Assembly (NCBI RefSeq): GCF_025567095.1
Contig: NZ_JAOQJH010000009.1
Source: Anthropogastromicrobium aceti
GTDB taxonomy: Bacteria > Bacillota > Clostridia > Lachnospirales > Lachnospiraceae
Strand: one strand, 5' to 3'
Length of the DNA stretch: 64,000 nucleotides
Part shown: positions 17,694-27,069 of the stretch, piece by piece
Layout of the letters: every line of letters begins with the position of its first letter
Numbering within the stretch: position 1 is the stretch's first letter
Program-made: the position numbers and the translations under genes
The notes under the pieces: model-generated
The model's input: the letters and a program-made list of their open reading frames with translations, nothing else
The model's database searches: none
What the model was told of the DNA's origin: nothing

Positions 17694-19451
17694 TTATCTT
17701 ACCTTATTTTTGATTTCCTCATGGATCTTTTCAACAAATTCGTCAAGCCCAACTGTTGTAGTATCCATTTCTCCATGAAGTCTATAGGAGACTGACTTAT
17801 TCTCCATTTCGTTAAATCCGATTACAAGCAGATACGGTACCTTCTGAACCTGACCCTCGCGCATACGATATCCAAGCTTTTCTGCTCTGTCATCTAACTC
17901 AACACGAACATTTCTATCCTCAAGATTCTCACAGATTTGTCTTGCGTACTCCATGAGCTCCTCGTTATCTGTCTTAACAGGCATAACCTTTACCTGAACT
18001 GGTGCAAGCCATGTTGGCAGATTTCCTTTTGTCTCCTCAAGAATATATGCCATGAAACGGTCAAGAGATCCCAAAATTGCTCTATGCAAAACAACAGGAG
18101 TCTTCTTCTCTCCATCCTTATCAATATAAGTCAACTCGAACTTTGCCGGCAGGCAGAAATCAAGCTGGCAAGTGGACAGTGTATACTCGTTTCCTACAGC
18201 TGGCTTTACATTTACATCAAGCTTCGGACCATAAAAAGCAGCCTCACCAATCTCCTCTGTATACTCGATTCCAAGGTCATTCATAACGTCTCTAAGAGCA
18301 TTTTCTGCCTTATTCCACATCTCATCGTCATCATGATACTTTGTCTTATTTGCCGGATCTCTCAAAGACAAAACACAGCGATAATCTGTGATACCAAAAT
18401 CCTTGTAGGTACTAAAGATCAGATCAACAACATTTGAGAACTCATCCTTGATCTGCTCTGGTGTTACAAAAAGATGCGCATCATTCTGGCAGAAGTGACG
18501 GCCTCTCTCAATACCCTTTAAGGTTCCACTTGACTCATAACGGAAATCATGAGCAATCTCACCTATACGGATTGGCAGATCCTTATAAGAATGCATACGG
18601 TTTGCATAGATCATCATATGATGCGGACAGTTCATCGGACGAAGAACAAATGCCTCTCCATCTACTTCCATAGCCGGGAACATGTTCTCCTTGTAGTGAT
18701 CCCAGTGACCAGATGTCTTGTACAGATTAACTGTTCCAACACACGGTGTCATAACATGCTGATAGCCAAGCTTTCTTTCCTTATCCTTGATGTAGTTTTC
18801 AAGCTCCTGCCAGATTACATAACCCTTTGGAAGGAACATTGGAAGACCACGGCCTACCAGATCGTCTACCATGAACAAATTCATATCTTTACCGATCTTT
18901 CTGTGATCTCTTTCCTTAGCCTCCTCAAGAAGCTTTAAGTGCTCCTCTAATTCCTCAGCTGTCGGGAAACATACACCATAGATTCTCTGCAGAACCTTAT
19001 TATTCTTATCTCCCTTCCAGTAAGCACCAGAATGCTTTAACAGCTTGAAGTAACGGCAAAGCTTTACATTGTCAACGTGAGGTCCGCGGCAAAGATCTGT
19101 AAAATCTCCCTGCTCATAGCATGTAATATTTCCATCTTCCAAATTGGAAATCAGATCAAGCTTATACTCATCATCCTTAAACATTTCCAGTGCTTCTTCC
19201 TTGGAAATCTCCTTACGGATAATCTTAAAGCCTCTCTTTGCGATCTTCTTCATTTCCTTTTCGATTGCAGCCAAGTCCTCTTCCTTAAATACATGATCAC
19301 CGAAATCAACATCATAATAGAATCCCTCTGCAACAACTGGTCCTACCCAGAATTTTGCCTGTGGATACAGGTGACGGATTGCCTGCGCCATCAAATGTGC
19401 ACAGGAATGATTCAATGTGTTTAATGCTTCGTCTTCTTTAAAGTTTACCAT
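17694..19451 (-). CDS. thrS: Threonyl-tRNA synthetase lacking the TGS domain
   Basis: 585 residues, about 55-60 shorter than the usual 640. The protein starts directly at the editing domain: HSCAHLMAQAI (HxxxH near residue 15) and DLCRGPHV (Cys and His that complete the editing site). The catalytic core has MNCPHHM (zinc Cys), RYESSGTLKGIERGRHFCQNDAH (motif 2 and zinc His) and VLHRAILGSLDRFMAYILEE (zinc His and motif 3), then an anticodon-binding domain. The N-terminal TGS domain found in most bacterial ThrRS is absent; no in-frame start lies upstream of the RBS AAGAGGAGATC. Expression is controlled by the Thr T-box upstream. Confidence 0.95.
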   Translation of the reverse strand: MVNFKEDEALNTLNHSCAHLMAQAIRHLYPQAKFWVGPVVAEGFYYDVDFGDHVFKEEDLAAIEKEMKKIAKRGFKIIRKEISKEEALEMFKDDEYKLDLISNLEDGNITCYEQGDFTDLCRGPHVDNVKLCRYFKLLKHSGAYWKGDKNNKVLQRIYGVCFPTAEELEEHLKLLEEAKERDHRKIGKDMNLFMVDDLVGRGLPMFLPKGYVIWQELENYIKDKERKLGYQHVMTPCVGTVNLYKTSGHWDHYKENMFPAMEVDGEAFVLRPMNCPHHMMIYANRMHSYKDLPIRIGEIAHDFRYESSGTLKGIERGRHFCQNDAHLFVTPEQIKDEFSNVVDLIFSTYKDFGITDYRCVLSLRDPANKTKYHDDDEMWNKAENALRDVMNDLGIEYTEEIGEAAFYGPKLDVNVKPAVGNEYTLSTCQLDFCLPAKFELTYIDKDGEKKTPVVLHRAILGSLDRFMAYILEETKGNLPTWLAPVQVKVMPVKTDNEELMEYARQICENLEDRNVRVELDDRAEKLGYRMREGQVQKVPYLLVIGFNEMENKSVSYRLHGEMDTTTVGLDEFVEKIHEEIKNKVR

Positions 19452-19534
19452 TTTGATCTCCTCTTATCTTTTTACATTTTATTTTCCATCGGTGACAGAG
19501 CAGGATACAGGAACATAAAAGTTTAACTTGTGCA

Positions 19535-19782
19535 ATATAAAAAAGCACCCTCAGGTATCTGCATACCTAAGGGTGCCAGCGCACGGTTCCACCTTATCTT
19601 TCACTCTTTGCTTATAACGCAGCAACACGGCAACGCTTCGAAGCTTTTTGCTTCTTTCACGCGCAGCTCAGGAATGGTCTTCATACAGCATTTCCATAAA
19701 CCGCTTCCACCATACACGGCTCTCTCTGAATGATCTTGCTGCACTACTCTTTCCGTCATTGCTTTTTATCTTAAAGATTTCA
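19535..19782 (-). promoter_or_regulatory. T-box riboswitch, threonine specifier ACC
   Basis: Leader of thrS. The conserved T-box (AAGGTGGAACCGTGCGC, minus strand, about 19595-19579) is followed by a terminator hairpin GCACCCTTAGGTAT / ATACCTGAGGGTGC (19576-19545) and a T run to 19535. Upstream is the AGAGAG-containing stem I. The specifier is ACC (minus strand, 19678-19676), followed by five bases and TGAG. The tryptophan leader at 28718 has exactly the same spacing around TGG. Uncharged tRNA-Thr should stabilise the antiterminator and switch thrS on. Confidence 0.92.
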
Positions 19783-19788
19783 GACTTC

Positions 19789-19817
19789 ATTCTACCACGG
19801 CTTTTTCCAATTTACAA
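19789..19817 (-). promoter_or_regulatory. Predicted promoter of the thrS leader
   Basis: Minus strand TTGTAA (19817-19812), 17-base spacer, TAGAAT (19794-19789). It sits between the end of the BY-kinase gene and the T-box stem I. Confidence 0.6.
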
Positions 19818-19831
19818 TAGCTTTTGTAAAT

Positions 19832-21235
19832 TTATTTTTTATTTTGGTTATTTCCATAATAATAACCGTAATTTCCCTTGCCATAATAACTGGAATCCTT
19901 TTTGCTACCGACCATATTCTGGACAACGCCAAGAATATTTGTATCTATCTTTTCCAATTCAGCTGCGATTTGACACAGCGTTTTCTTCTTTGTAACACCA
20001 TTTTCAATAACAAGAAGTGTTCCATCACAAACAGAAGAAACAATTGCTGCATCACCGACGACACCAACTGGCGGTGTATCAAATATAATATAATCGTAAG
20101 AATCCTTTACTGAATCGCAAAGTGTGCGAAGCCATTTTGCAGACAAAAGCGCAGATGCATTTGTAACAAGCTTTCCACTAAACAATACATGCATATTAGG
20201 GATTCCAACATCATAAATAACCTGACCAACTTCTGCATTTCCAGAAAGATACTCAGAAAGTCCAAGCTTTACACCTTCTAGTCCCATACGTCTTTGAAGC
20301 ACTGATTTTCTCATATCTGTATCAACAAGAAGAACCCTTTTTCCCACCTGTGACAAACTATATGCCAAATGGAATGAAATAAAAGATTTTCCCTGATTTT
20401 CAAATGCACTCGTAACAGCAATCATTTTTACATCTTTACTGCTATAAAGTATTGCCGTTCTAAGCTGATAAATAGCCTCTGCCGCTGAAAAAGGCAGTTC
20501 ATCCGGCCATATAATCTTTTCCTTCCTTTTCTTTCCGCCTTTATAATCCGGAATTGTGCCCAATACAGAAAGGCCGCTGCATTTTTGAATATCTTCTTCA
20601 TTTTTAATAGATGTATTCGTAATAACAGATATTGCTATTACACCACAAGAAACAACAATTCCTGCCATTAAACCAATCAATATATATGACACAACTGAAC
20701 GTCTTGTATTTTCCGCAAAAAATTCGTCTGCCTTATCCAAAACAGTCGGTGTATTACTTCCTAAAACATGCGGAATTTCTTCAATGCTTACTGAAAGAAT
20801 TTCGTTTGCAATATCAACTGCTTCTTCTTTATTGCCTGAAACTACACGTATTCTAATAATTCTTGTTGCTTCTGGATTATCTACAGAAACTGCATTATAC
20901 AGACTTTTATATGCAATATCCAAATTTAAATTAGATATTACTTTTGTTAGAACAACACGACTTTTAATAATTCCTTCATAATCATTTGTCAATGCTGATC
21001 CAATCTGCAGATCACTTATAGATACTTCTTTATTGCTGTCAATAATACACATTGATGCCTCTGCCTGAAACACATCTTTAACGACAAATTTTCCATACAT
21101 TCCAAGTGCAATACCGAATACGAGAGCTGTAAAAACTATCCAAACCCATCTTCTATACAATGCTCGAAAAATTTCTAATAAATCAATAGTATCCTCAGCA
21201 GCATTTTCAACTGCTACTGCTTTTTTGTTTTCCAT
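19832..21235 (-). CDS. Wzz-like chain-length regulator fused to a bacterial tyrosine (BY) kinase
   Basis: About 467 residues from ATG 21235 (a longer TTG start at 21259 is possible). The N-terminal Wzz half has two membrane helices (about 25-45 and 182-205) around an external domain. The C-terminal half is a CpsD/CapB-like ATPase: ENQGKSFISF (Walker A; more usual is GEGKST), KRVLLVDTDMRKS (Walker A') and YDYIIFDTPPVG (Walker B). The end is a tyrosine cluster, SSYYGKGNYGYYYGNNQ, the site of autophosphorylation in this family. It regulates polymer length in capsule or exopolysaccharide export. In most Firmicutes the two halves are separate proteins. No other export gene adjoins it here. Confidence 0.88.
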   Translation of the reverse strand: MENKKAVAVENAAEDTIDLLEIFRALYRRWVWIVFTALVFGIALGMYGKFVVKDVFQAEASMCIIDSNKEVSISDLQIGSALTNDYEGIIKSRVVLTKVISNLNLDIAYKSLYNAVSVDNPEATRIIRIRVVSGNKEEAVDIANEILSVSIEEIPHVLGSNTPTVLDKADEFFAENTRRSVVSYILIGLMAGIVVSCGVIAISVITNTSIKNEEDIQKCSGLSVLGTIPDYKGGKKRKEKIIWPDELPFSAAEAIYQLRTAILYSSKDVKMIAVTSAFENQGKSFISFHLAYSLSQVGKRVLLVDTDMRKSVLQRRMGLEGVKLGLSEYLSGNAEVGQVIYDVGIPNMHVLFSGKLVTNASALLSAKWLRTLCDSVKDSYDYIIFDTPPVGVVGDAAIVSSVCDGTLLVIENGVTKKKTLCQIAAELEKIDTNILGVVQNMVGSKKDSSYYGKGNYGYYYGNNQNKK

Positions 21236-21351
21236 AAAATCACACACACCACCCAACAATTAGCCTTATTTTTCTAATTTACCGCCTTTCTCCTTTGTTT
21301 TTCATTTTTATATTAAAAAACATCACTTGGTTTGTCAATATTTTTTTTTAC

Positions 21352-21534
21352 TTAAATTTGCTTTCTAACAATTCTATACTCATCTTTGTACTGAAAATGC
21401 GGACAAATATAGCGATCACCATAAAGGCTCGCCCTTGCAATATCATCCTCATCAAAATAGAATTGGCAGCCGTATGATTCCTCTTCCTCATCATATTCAA
21501 AATATGCGCATTCTTCACAAGATGTTCCCTTCAT
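21352..21534 (-). CDS. Small Cys-rich protein, DUF6472-like
   Basis: 60 residues: acidic, with a C-x2-C pair near the N-terminus (SCEECAYFEYDEE), a third Cys (YGCQFYFDEDD) and a fourth in YICPHFQYKDEYRIVRKQ. Four cysteines suggest metal binding. The pattern matches a small conserved family common in Lachnospiraceae (I recall it as DUF6472). AAGGCAGGGAAAAG lies before the ATG. It is alone between GH105 and the BY-kinase gene. Function unknown. Confidence 0.7.
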   Translation of the reverse strand: MKGTSCEECAYFEYDEEEESYGCQFYFDEDDIARASLYGDRYICPHFQYKDEYRIVRKQI

Positions 21535-21572
21535 CTTTTCCCTGCCTTTCTTATTTTTGTTCCAATCTTAAA

Positions 21573-21598
21573 ATACCTGCGGCTGTTACCGCAGGTAT
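21573..21598 (-). terminator. Terminator-like hairpin after the GH105 gene
   Basis: ATACCTGCGG / CCGCAGGTAT, a 10-bp perfect stem with a 6-base loop, lies 16 bp past the stop codon; the T tract on the minus strand is short (TTTAAG). Confidence 0.6.
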
Positions 21599-21613
21599 CC
21601 ACTTCTTTTAATT

Positions 21614-22744
21614 TCACTCGCCTAATCTGCGAATTTCTGTGTACGCCAACAAAAATGGACCAACACCCTTTGCATCATCCTCAACTACTGGTTCAGACAT
21701 ATAGTATTCGTAAGTTCCATCTCTCATCTGCGGACCGCCAAGTCCTGCCACTAAGCATATTCCGCCAAGACTCAAACGCCCGTCTTTTTCCTTCAGATAG
21801 CGATCACAAATACCATGAAATGCTTTTTCGCCATATGCACGAAAACTCTCTGGCAAAAAGCCAAGTCTCACGCCTTTAAGCATTGAATATGCCATAATTG
21901 CACTTCCGCTTGTCTCAAGATAGTTTTTCTCACGGCCACCCATATTAACAACCTGATACCACATGCCACTTTCATCCTGAAATTTTACCATAGACTCCAT
22001 CAAATCAATAAATACCTGCTTTAGTTGGTCATATGCTGGCTGATAGCTGTTATCTGCCTTCGTCAATGTATCAAGCAGCGCCATTGAATACCATCCAAGT
22101 GCACGCAGCCAAAAATTCTTTGAAAGACCTGTCGTCTTATCACACCAGAACATTTCTTTTGATGAATCATAAGCGTGATAATAAAGACCTGTTTTTTCAT
22201 CTCTCATATTCTTTACGACATTGAAGAACTGGTTAAAGATATCTGGATAGTTCTTCTTGTCATTAAAGCGTGTCTCATATTCCATATAAAATGGCTGTCC
22301 CATATAAAGTCCGTCAAGCCAAACCTGATTCGGATAAATCTTCTTATGCCAAAAATTACCTTCACTTGTTCTTGGCTGACCTTTAAGCTGTCCATAAATT
22401 ACATCAATTGCCTTGCGGTACTTTTCCTTACCAGTAATGTCATACAGCAAAAACAAGGTCTTTCCTGCATTAACATTATCAATATTATAATCCTCCGGAT
22501 TATATCCCTTTATCGTACCATCTTCCTGCACACGATGGTCAATATAAGCTTCCGCAAAATCAAGGTACTTTTTCTCTCCTGTAATCTTCCATGTCTCTAT
22601 CATAGCAAGGATCATACATCCGTCAATGTAGTTCCAACCGGACTTTCCACCCTTTCTTGCTGCCTCAATGTTCCATGCCGGTACATCGAGTGTGCTGTTT
22701 TTAATAAGATCGTCCAGGTAAGCCTCTATAATCGGCATCTTCAT
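21614..22744 (-). CDS. GH105 unsaturated rhamnogalacturonyl hydrolase
   Basis: 376 residues of the six-hairpin (alpha/alpha)6 barrel fold. It removes the unsaturated uronic acid from oligosaccharides left by pectate or rhamnogalacturonan lyases. The catalytic Asp lies in QVWLDGLYMGQPF (about D144), and RALGWYSMALLD, SGMWYQVV, LETSGSAIMAYSM and GTYEYYMSEPVVEDDAKGVGPFLLAYTE are family landmarks (compare YteR and YesR of Bacillus). No signal peptide, so the substrate must be imported. No lyase or transporter for it is adjacent. It supports pectin-derived oligosaccharide use. Confidence 0.92.
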   Translation of the reverse strand: MKMPIIEAYLDDLIKNSTLDVPAWNIEAARKGGKSGWNYIDGCMILAMIETWKITGEKKYLDFAEAYIDHRVQEDGTIKGYNPEDYNIDNVNAGKTLFLLYDITGKEKYRKAIDVIYGQLKGQPRTSEGNFWHKKIYPNQVWLDGLYMGQPFYMEYETRFNDKKNYPDIFNQFFNVVKNMRDEKTGLYYHAYDSSKEMFWCDKTTGLSKNFWLRALGWYSMALLDTLTKADNSYQPAYDQLKQVFIDLMESMVKFQDESGMWYQVVNMGGREKNYLETSGSAIMAYSMLKGVRLGFLPESFRAYGEKAFHGICDRYLKEKDGRLSLGGICLVAGLGGPQMRDGTYEYYMSEPVVEDDAKGVGPFLLAYTEIRRLGE

Positions 22745-22845
22745 CCCCTATTCCTCCCTTTTCGTATTTTTATTTGTTTTTTATTCGTTGTCTATTTTTC
22801 TTTTTTGCTTTTATTTTTGCCAGTATGATTGTTTAACTGCGTCTA

Positions 22846-24192
22846 TTATTTTCTTATATGTGCATTTTTGCGAAGTACCTCAACTACCTGATCTACATAC
22901 TTTTCACAATCATCTGGATCACTTGCCTCAACCATAACACGAATTAATGGTTCTGTTCCGCTCTCCCTTACAAGAATGCGTCCGCGATCTCCCAGTTCCT
23001 CTGTGATTCGTGCAACTGCTGCCTGAACATCTGCATCTTCTCTTGCTGCCACCTTATCCATTACTCGAACATTCGTCAGCTTCTGAGGATATGACACAAA
23101 ACCACGTCTTAACTGAGAAAGTGTCTGCTTACCTAGTACCATTACTTCCATCATCTTAATTGCAGTAATAAGTCCATCTCCTGTTGCTGCATACTTGCTG
23201 AAAATAATATGACCAGACTGCTCACCGCCAAGACGATATCCATTTTCACTCATGCACTCATATACATACTTATCGCCAACAGCTGTCTTTTCATAAGAAA
23301 TACCTGCTGCATCAAATGCTTTATACAAGCCAAAATTTGACATAACAGTTGTAACAACAGTATTATCAGCAAGCTCTCCCTTATTTTTCAGATATTTACC
23401 GCAAATATAAAGGATTGCATCGCCATCTACTACATCTCCATTCTCATCTACGCAAAGACAGCGGTCTGCATCACCATCAAATGCAAATCCAACATCAAGG
23501 TGCTTCTCCTTTACCAAAGCCTGTAGTCCCTGAATATGAGTAGAACCGCAATTTGTATTAATATTAGTTCCATCTGGCTCGTTATTGATCACATATGTTT
23601 TTGCACCAAGTGCATCAAAAACATTCTTTGCAATCATCCAAGCACTTCCATTTGCACAGTCCAGACCGACACGCATATTTCTAAAGGAACACAGTGCCAG
23701 AGACATTAAATATCCAAGATAGCGGTTTCTTCCTGCTGCATAGTCTACTGTACAGCCAATATTTTCCTTTGTCGCATATGGCACATTCTTCTTATCTTCA
23801 TCAAGATACTTTTCAATCTCATCAATGACATATTCCTGCATCTTTTCACCCTTATCATTGATCAGCTTGATTCCATTATCGTAGAATGGATTATGACTTG
23901 CAGAAATCATAATTCCACAATCGAAATCCTCTGTACGAACAACATATGATACGCTTGGTGTTGTGGTAACATGAAGAAGATAAGCATCTGCACCAGAAGC
24001 AGTTAAGCCTGCAACAAGTGCATATTCAAACATGTAGCTGCTTCGTCTCGTATCCTTTCCGATTACTACCTTGCACTTATGCTCCCTTCCAAAATACCAG
24101 CCAATAAAACGACCTACCTCAAATGCATGCTCAACTGTTAAATCTACATTTGCCTCACCGCGAAAACCATCTGTTCCAAAATACTTTCCCAT
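22846..24192 (-). CDS. glmM: Phosphoglucosamine mutase
   Basis: 448 residues, normal length. It interconverts glucosamine-6-phosphate and glucosamine-1-phosphate for UDP-GlcNAc and hence peptidoglycan. Visible: YFGTDGFRGEAN at the N-terminus, catalytic phosphoserine S99 in ISASHNPFYDNGIK, the metal loop AFDGDADRCL, sugar-binding GGEQSGHIIF and phosphate-binding RESGTEPLIRVMVEA. It follows glf with 39 bp between them and belongs to the LCP, zinc-ribbon, glf, glmM run, all envelope related. Confidence 0.97.
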   Translation of the reverse strand: MGKYFGTDGFRGEANVDLTVEHAFEVGRFIGWYFGREHKCKVVIGKDTRRSSYMFEYALVAGLTASGADAYLLHVTTTPSVSYVVRTEDFDCGIMISASHNPFYDNGIKLINDKGEKMQEYVIDEIEKYLDEDKKNVPYATKENIGCTVDYAAGRNRYLGYLMSLALCSFRNMRVGLDCANGSAWMIAKNVFDALGAKTYVINNEPDGTNINTNCGSTHIQGLQALVKEKHLDVGFAFDGDADRCLCVDENGDVVDGDAILYICGKYLKNKGELADNTVVTTVMSNFGLYKAFDAAGISYEKTAVGDKYVYECMSENGYRLGGEQSGHIIFSKYAATGDGLITAIKMMEVMVLGKQTLSQLRRGFVSYPQKLTNVRVMDKVAAREDADVQAAVARITEELGDRGRILVRESGTEPLIRVMVEASDPDDCEKYVDQVVEVLRKNAHIRK

Positions 24193-24231
24193 TAATTCTG
24201 TCCTGCCCTTCGTTGATGTTAAAAAAACTTC

Positions 24232-25332
24232 TTATCTATGTAAAGCTTCCCAGCCATTCATAGCAGATGCAATAACTTTATCCATATCATAATACTTATA
24301 TTCACCAAGGCGGCCGCCGAAAAATACTTTTTCCTGCTGTTGTGCCTTCTCGCGATATTTCTGATAAAGCATTTGGTTTTTCTCATTATTTACCGGATAG
24401 TAAGGTTCCATGCCTTCCTTCCAGTCAGTAGAATATTCCTTTGAAATTACTGTTTTAGGCTGTGTTCCAAACTCAAAATGCTTATGCTCAATTACTCTCG
24501 TATAAGGTGTCTCTCTGTCTGTATAGTTAACAACTGCTACACCCTGATAATTATCTGTATCAAGCACTTCTGTCTCAAAACGCACAGTACGATACTCAAG
24601 TTTTCCAAAGCAATACTCAAAATACTCATCGATTGCTCCTGTATAAACTACTTTATCAGCCATTGACATCCATTTTTCCTTTTCTGTAAGGAAATCAACA
24701 CTGGTCTTTATATCAGCACCCTCAAATAATGCATCTATCAACTTATTATAGCCGCCAATCGGGATTCCCTGATATAAATCATTAAAATAATTATTATCAT
24801 ATGTAAAGCGCACTGGGAGTCTCTTTATAATAAAACTCGGAAGCTCACTGCAGTCGCGTCCCCACTGTTTTTCCGTATAACCCTTTACAAGCTTCTCATA
24901 AATATCTCTTCCTACAAGCGCAATTGCCTGTTCCTCAAGATTTTTAGGTTCTCCCGTAATCTCTGACTTTTGTTTGTCAATGATTGCCTTTGCTTCCTGT
25001 GGTGTACTAATTCCCCACATACGGCTAAACGTATTCATATTAAACGGCATATTATAAATCTCACCCTTATAATTAGCTACCGGGCTGTTTGTATAACGAT
25101 TAAATTCTACAAAAGAATTTACAAAATCCCATACCTTGCGATTACTTGTATGGAAAATATGAGCACCATATTTGTGAACATTAATTCCTTCAATCTCTTC
25201 ACAGTAAATATTTCCGCCGATATGGCTGCGTCTTTCTAACACAAGGCAGCTCTTTCCTGCTTGCTTTGCATGCCAGGCAATAACTGCTGAATAAAGTCCA
25301 GCTCCTACTAATATATAATCGTAATGCTTCAT
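24232..25332 (-). CDS. glf: UDP-galactopyranose mutase
   Basis: About 366 residues from ATG 25332, chosen for AGAGGTG in front and because the FAD motif begins at once: YDYILVGAGLYSAVIAWHA, then LVLERRSHIGGN. It isomerises UDP-galactopyranose to UDP-galactofuranose with reduced FAD. HIFHTSNRKVWDFVN, PFNMNTFSRMWG and EKQWGRD are family motifs, and RTVRFETEVLDTDNYQGVAVVNY is near the active-site Arg. Its presence implies galactofuranose in a surface glycan. It lies between a small zinc-ribbon protein and glmM. Confidence 0.96.
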   Translation of the reverse strand: MKHYDYILVGAGLYSAVIAWHAKQAGKSCLVLERRSHIGGNIYCEEIEGINVHKYGAHIFHTSNRKVWDFVNSFVEFNRYTNSPVANYKGEIYNMPFNMNTFSRMWGISTPQEAKAIIDKQKSEITGEPKNLEEQAIALVGRDIYEKLVKGYTEKQWGRDCSELPSFIIKRLPVRFTYDNNYFNDLYQGIPIGGYNKLIDALFEGADIKTSVDFLTEKEKWMSMADKVVYTGAIDEYFEYCFGKLEYRTVRFETEVLDTDNYQGVAVVNYTDRETPYTRVIEHKHFEFGTQPKTVISKEYSTDWKEGMEPYYPVNNEKNQMLYQKYREKAQQQEKVFFGGRLGEYKYYDMDKVIASAMNGWEALHR

Positions 25333-25357
25333 AATCACCTCTTCTGCATTTTTGAAA

Positions 25358-25606
25358 TCACATATAATAATTGCGCTCCCATCTGTCATAAAACGGCATA
25401 GGGCGCAGAAAACAAAGCTTTGCCGGATCTGCATTATGATATAAATCAATCATTTTCTGACGCTGCTTTGGTGTGAGATTAATCCACTCCATATAATCAA
25501 GCTCACAATTAGCCATCGGCGATGAACAGCACTGACAGTCCAGTTTTCTAAGCAGACTTACCATTCGCGTTGCTTTGCACTTTGGGCAAATAAATACATA
25601 CATCAT
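25358..25606 (-). CDS. Small zinc-ribbon protein of unknown function
   Basis: 82 residues. C-x2-C near the N-terminus (FICPKCKAT) and a second pair, LDCQCCSSPM, form a probable zinc ribbon; the rest is helical, with MEWINLTPKQRQKMIDLY and an aromatic end (MPFYDRWERNYYM). AAGGAAGGG lies upstream of two adjacent ATG codons. It sits tightly between the LCP gene (33 bp) and glf (25 bp), so it is likely in the same transcript. I do not recognise a named family; a regulatory or structural role in that operon is only a guess. Confidence 0.6.
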   Translation of the reverse strand: MMYVFICPKCKATRMVSLLRKLDCQCCSSPMANCELDYMEWINLTPKQRQKMIDLYHNADPAKLCFLRPMPFYDRWERNYYM

Positions 25607-25639
25607 AATAATCTGATAACCCTTCCTTTTCCATCATTT

Positions 25640-26989
25640 TTATTCATAGATGGTAGATTGCAGATAGCTTTTATTTGCCCCAAAATCAACAGCCAGAACT
25701 TCCTGATTAGCCCCCATAATTGCATTGCTCCATGTGCCGTCCGCCGGAACTCTCGCCTGAACCATATCATAATTCAGATATAAAACTGACTGCATCAGCA
25801 GTGAGCACATTTTGGAATCTGAAATATTTGTTGAAATATCTGGCAAAATAGATTCTACTGCTTTATAAATCGTAACTACATTTGCCTTTTTAACCTTCTC
25901 CAACAGTGCATTCATTACAGTTCTCTGTCTCTGTGTTCTTGCAAAATCATTTCCAATCTTACGGATTCGTGCATAGCCAAGCGCCTGTTTTCCCGTCAGT
26001 GTAATCTGACCGCCAGTAAACTGTTCGTCCACAAAGCCATCACGATCTGCGACTCCACTAACCTGATTGTATTCTGCAATATAGCCATTAATCCATTGCA
26101 CCTCCGCCTGTTCCACATTGATGGTAACACCGCCAAAAGCATCAATAACATCAACAAAGCTAAAAAAATCAACCTGCGCATAATAGTCAATGCCCAGCTT
26201 ATAATTTTCTTCAATTGTCTGAATCAGCAATGCCGCTCCGCCTCTTGAATACGCCTCATTTATACGATTCTCTCCATACCCTGGAATTGTCACATAGCTG
26301 TCACGCATAATAGATGTCATAACAAACTTTCTTTTATAAGGATTGATCGACACAACAATCATCGCATCTGATCTGGCATCATTTGAACCTGCTACTCTAG
26401 TATCAGTTCCAATCAGCAAAATATTGGTAACGCCTTTTTGTGTCAATACATCAGACTGTCTTTCATATGAAGTCTCATATGGCTTATAATTGGTCTGCGC
26501 AATGGTTGTACGCAAAAAAGCATAAACACCGGCAAGCGCCACAGCCATAATAATCAATATAATGATCAGCACCTTAAGCAGCTTGTGTAAAAAGCCCTTT
26601 TTCTTTTTTTCTTTTCGTGGCTTCTTTTCCGCCTTTTTGACCGTTTCCCTTACTTTTTGTTTTGTTTGTTTAGGACGTTTCTTTTTTTCTGCTTCCGGCA
26701 CTGGCATCTTCTTTTCAATTTCAGGAGCTTTCTTTATAGCTTCATTCGATGCCTCTGGACCATAAATCGAGCGCTCATCTACAGGTGATGTTTCATTTGC
26801 TGTATTTGTATTTGGCTTTGGCCGGGTCTGTTTTCTTTGTCTTTGAATGGATTTGTCAGTTGACAAATCTTCATCCACAGCTTCATCCACAGACACTTCT
26901 CCTGCCTCAAGCTCCTCTGCCTTAATTCTTTCTTTTATCTCATATGCCTGGCGCAGTATTTTTTTCTCTTCTTCTGTTAAATCTGGCAT
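25640..26989 (-). CDS. LytR-CpsA-Psr (LCP) family glycopolymer ligase
   Basis: About 449 residues from ATG 26989, which follows AAGGAGG. A long cytoplasmic N-terminus (about 1-140) is acidic, then very rich in Lys (KKKRPKQTKQKV, KKPRKEKKKK), followed by one membrane helix (about 147-168) and the external LCP domain: NILLIGTDTR, SDAMIVVSINPYKRKFVMTSIMRDSYV (Arg and Asp for pyrophosphate binding), RINEAYSRGG, GKQALGYARIRK and DFARTQRQR. It links teichoic-acid-like polymers or capsule to peptidoglycan. The extended charged N-terminus is longer than usual. Confidence 0.93.
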   Translation of the reverse strand: MPDLTEEEKKILRQAYEIKERIKAEELEAGEVSVDEAVDEDLSTDKSIQRQRKQTRPKPNTNTANETSPVDERSIYGPEASNEAIKKAPEIEKKMPVPEAEKKKRPKQTKQKVRETVKKAEKKPRKEKKKKGFLHKLLKVLIIILIIMAVALAGVYAFLRTTIAQTNYKPYETSYERQSDVLTQKGVTNILLIGTDTRVAGSNDARSDAMIVVSINPYKRKFVMTSIMRDSYVTIPGYGENRINEAYSRGGAALLIQTIEENYKLGIDYYAQVDFFSFVDVIDAFGGVTINVEQAEVQWINGYIAEYNQVSGVADRDGFVDEQFTGGQITLTGKQALGYARIRKIGNDFARTQRQRTVMNALLEKVKKANVVTIYKAVESILPDISTNISDSKMCSLLMQSVLYLNYDMVQARVPADGTWSNAIMGANQEVLAVDFGANKSYLQSTIYE

Positions 26990-27069
26990 ACTCGCCTCCT
27001 TTTTAGAATAGTTAAAAGTTACGGTAACTATTATAGTATAGAAACCCTTGATTGGCAAGAAATATCTGT

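Noticed and set aside
17937..18437. 166-codon frame opposite thrS
   Set aside because: Antisense to a clear synthetase; no family resemblance and no start site.
22175..22828. 217-codon plus-strand frame opposite GH105
   Set aside because: Hydrophobic translation typical of the antisense of an AT-rich gene; no ribosome site, and GH105 is certain.
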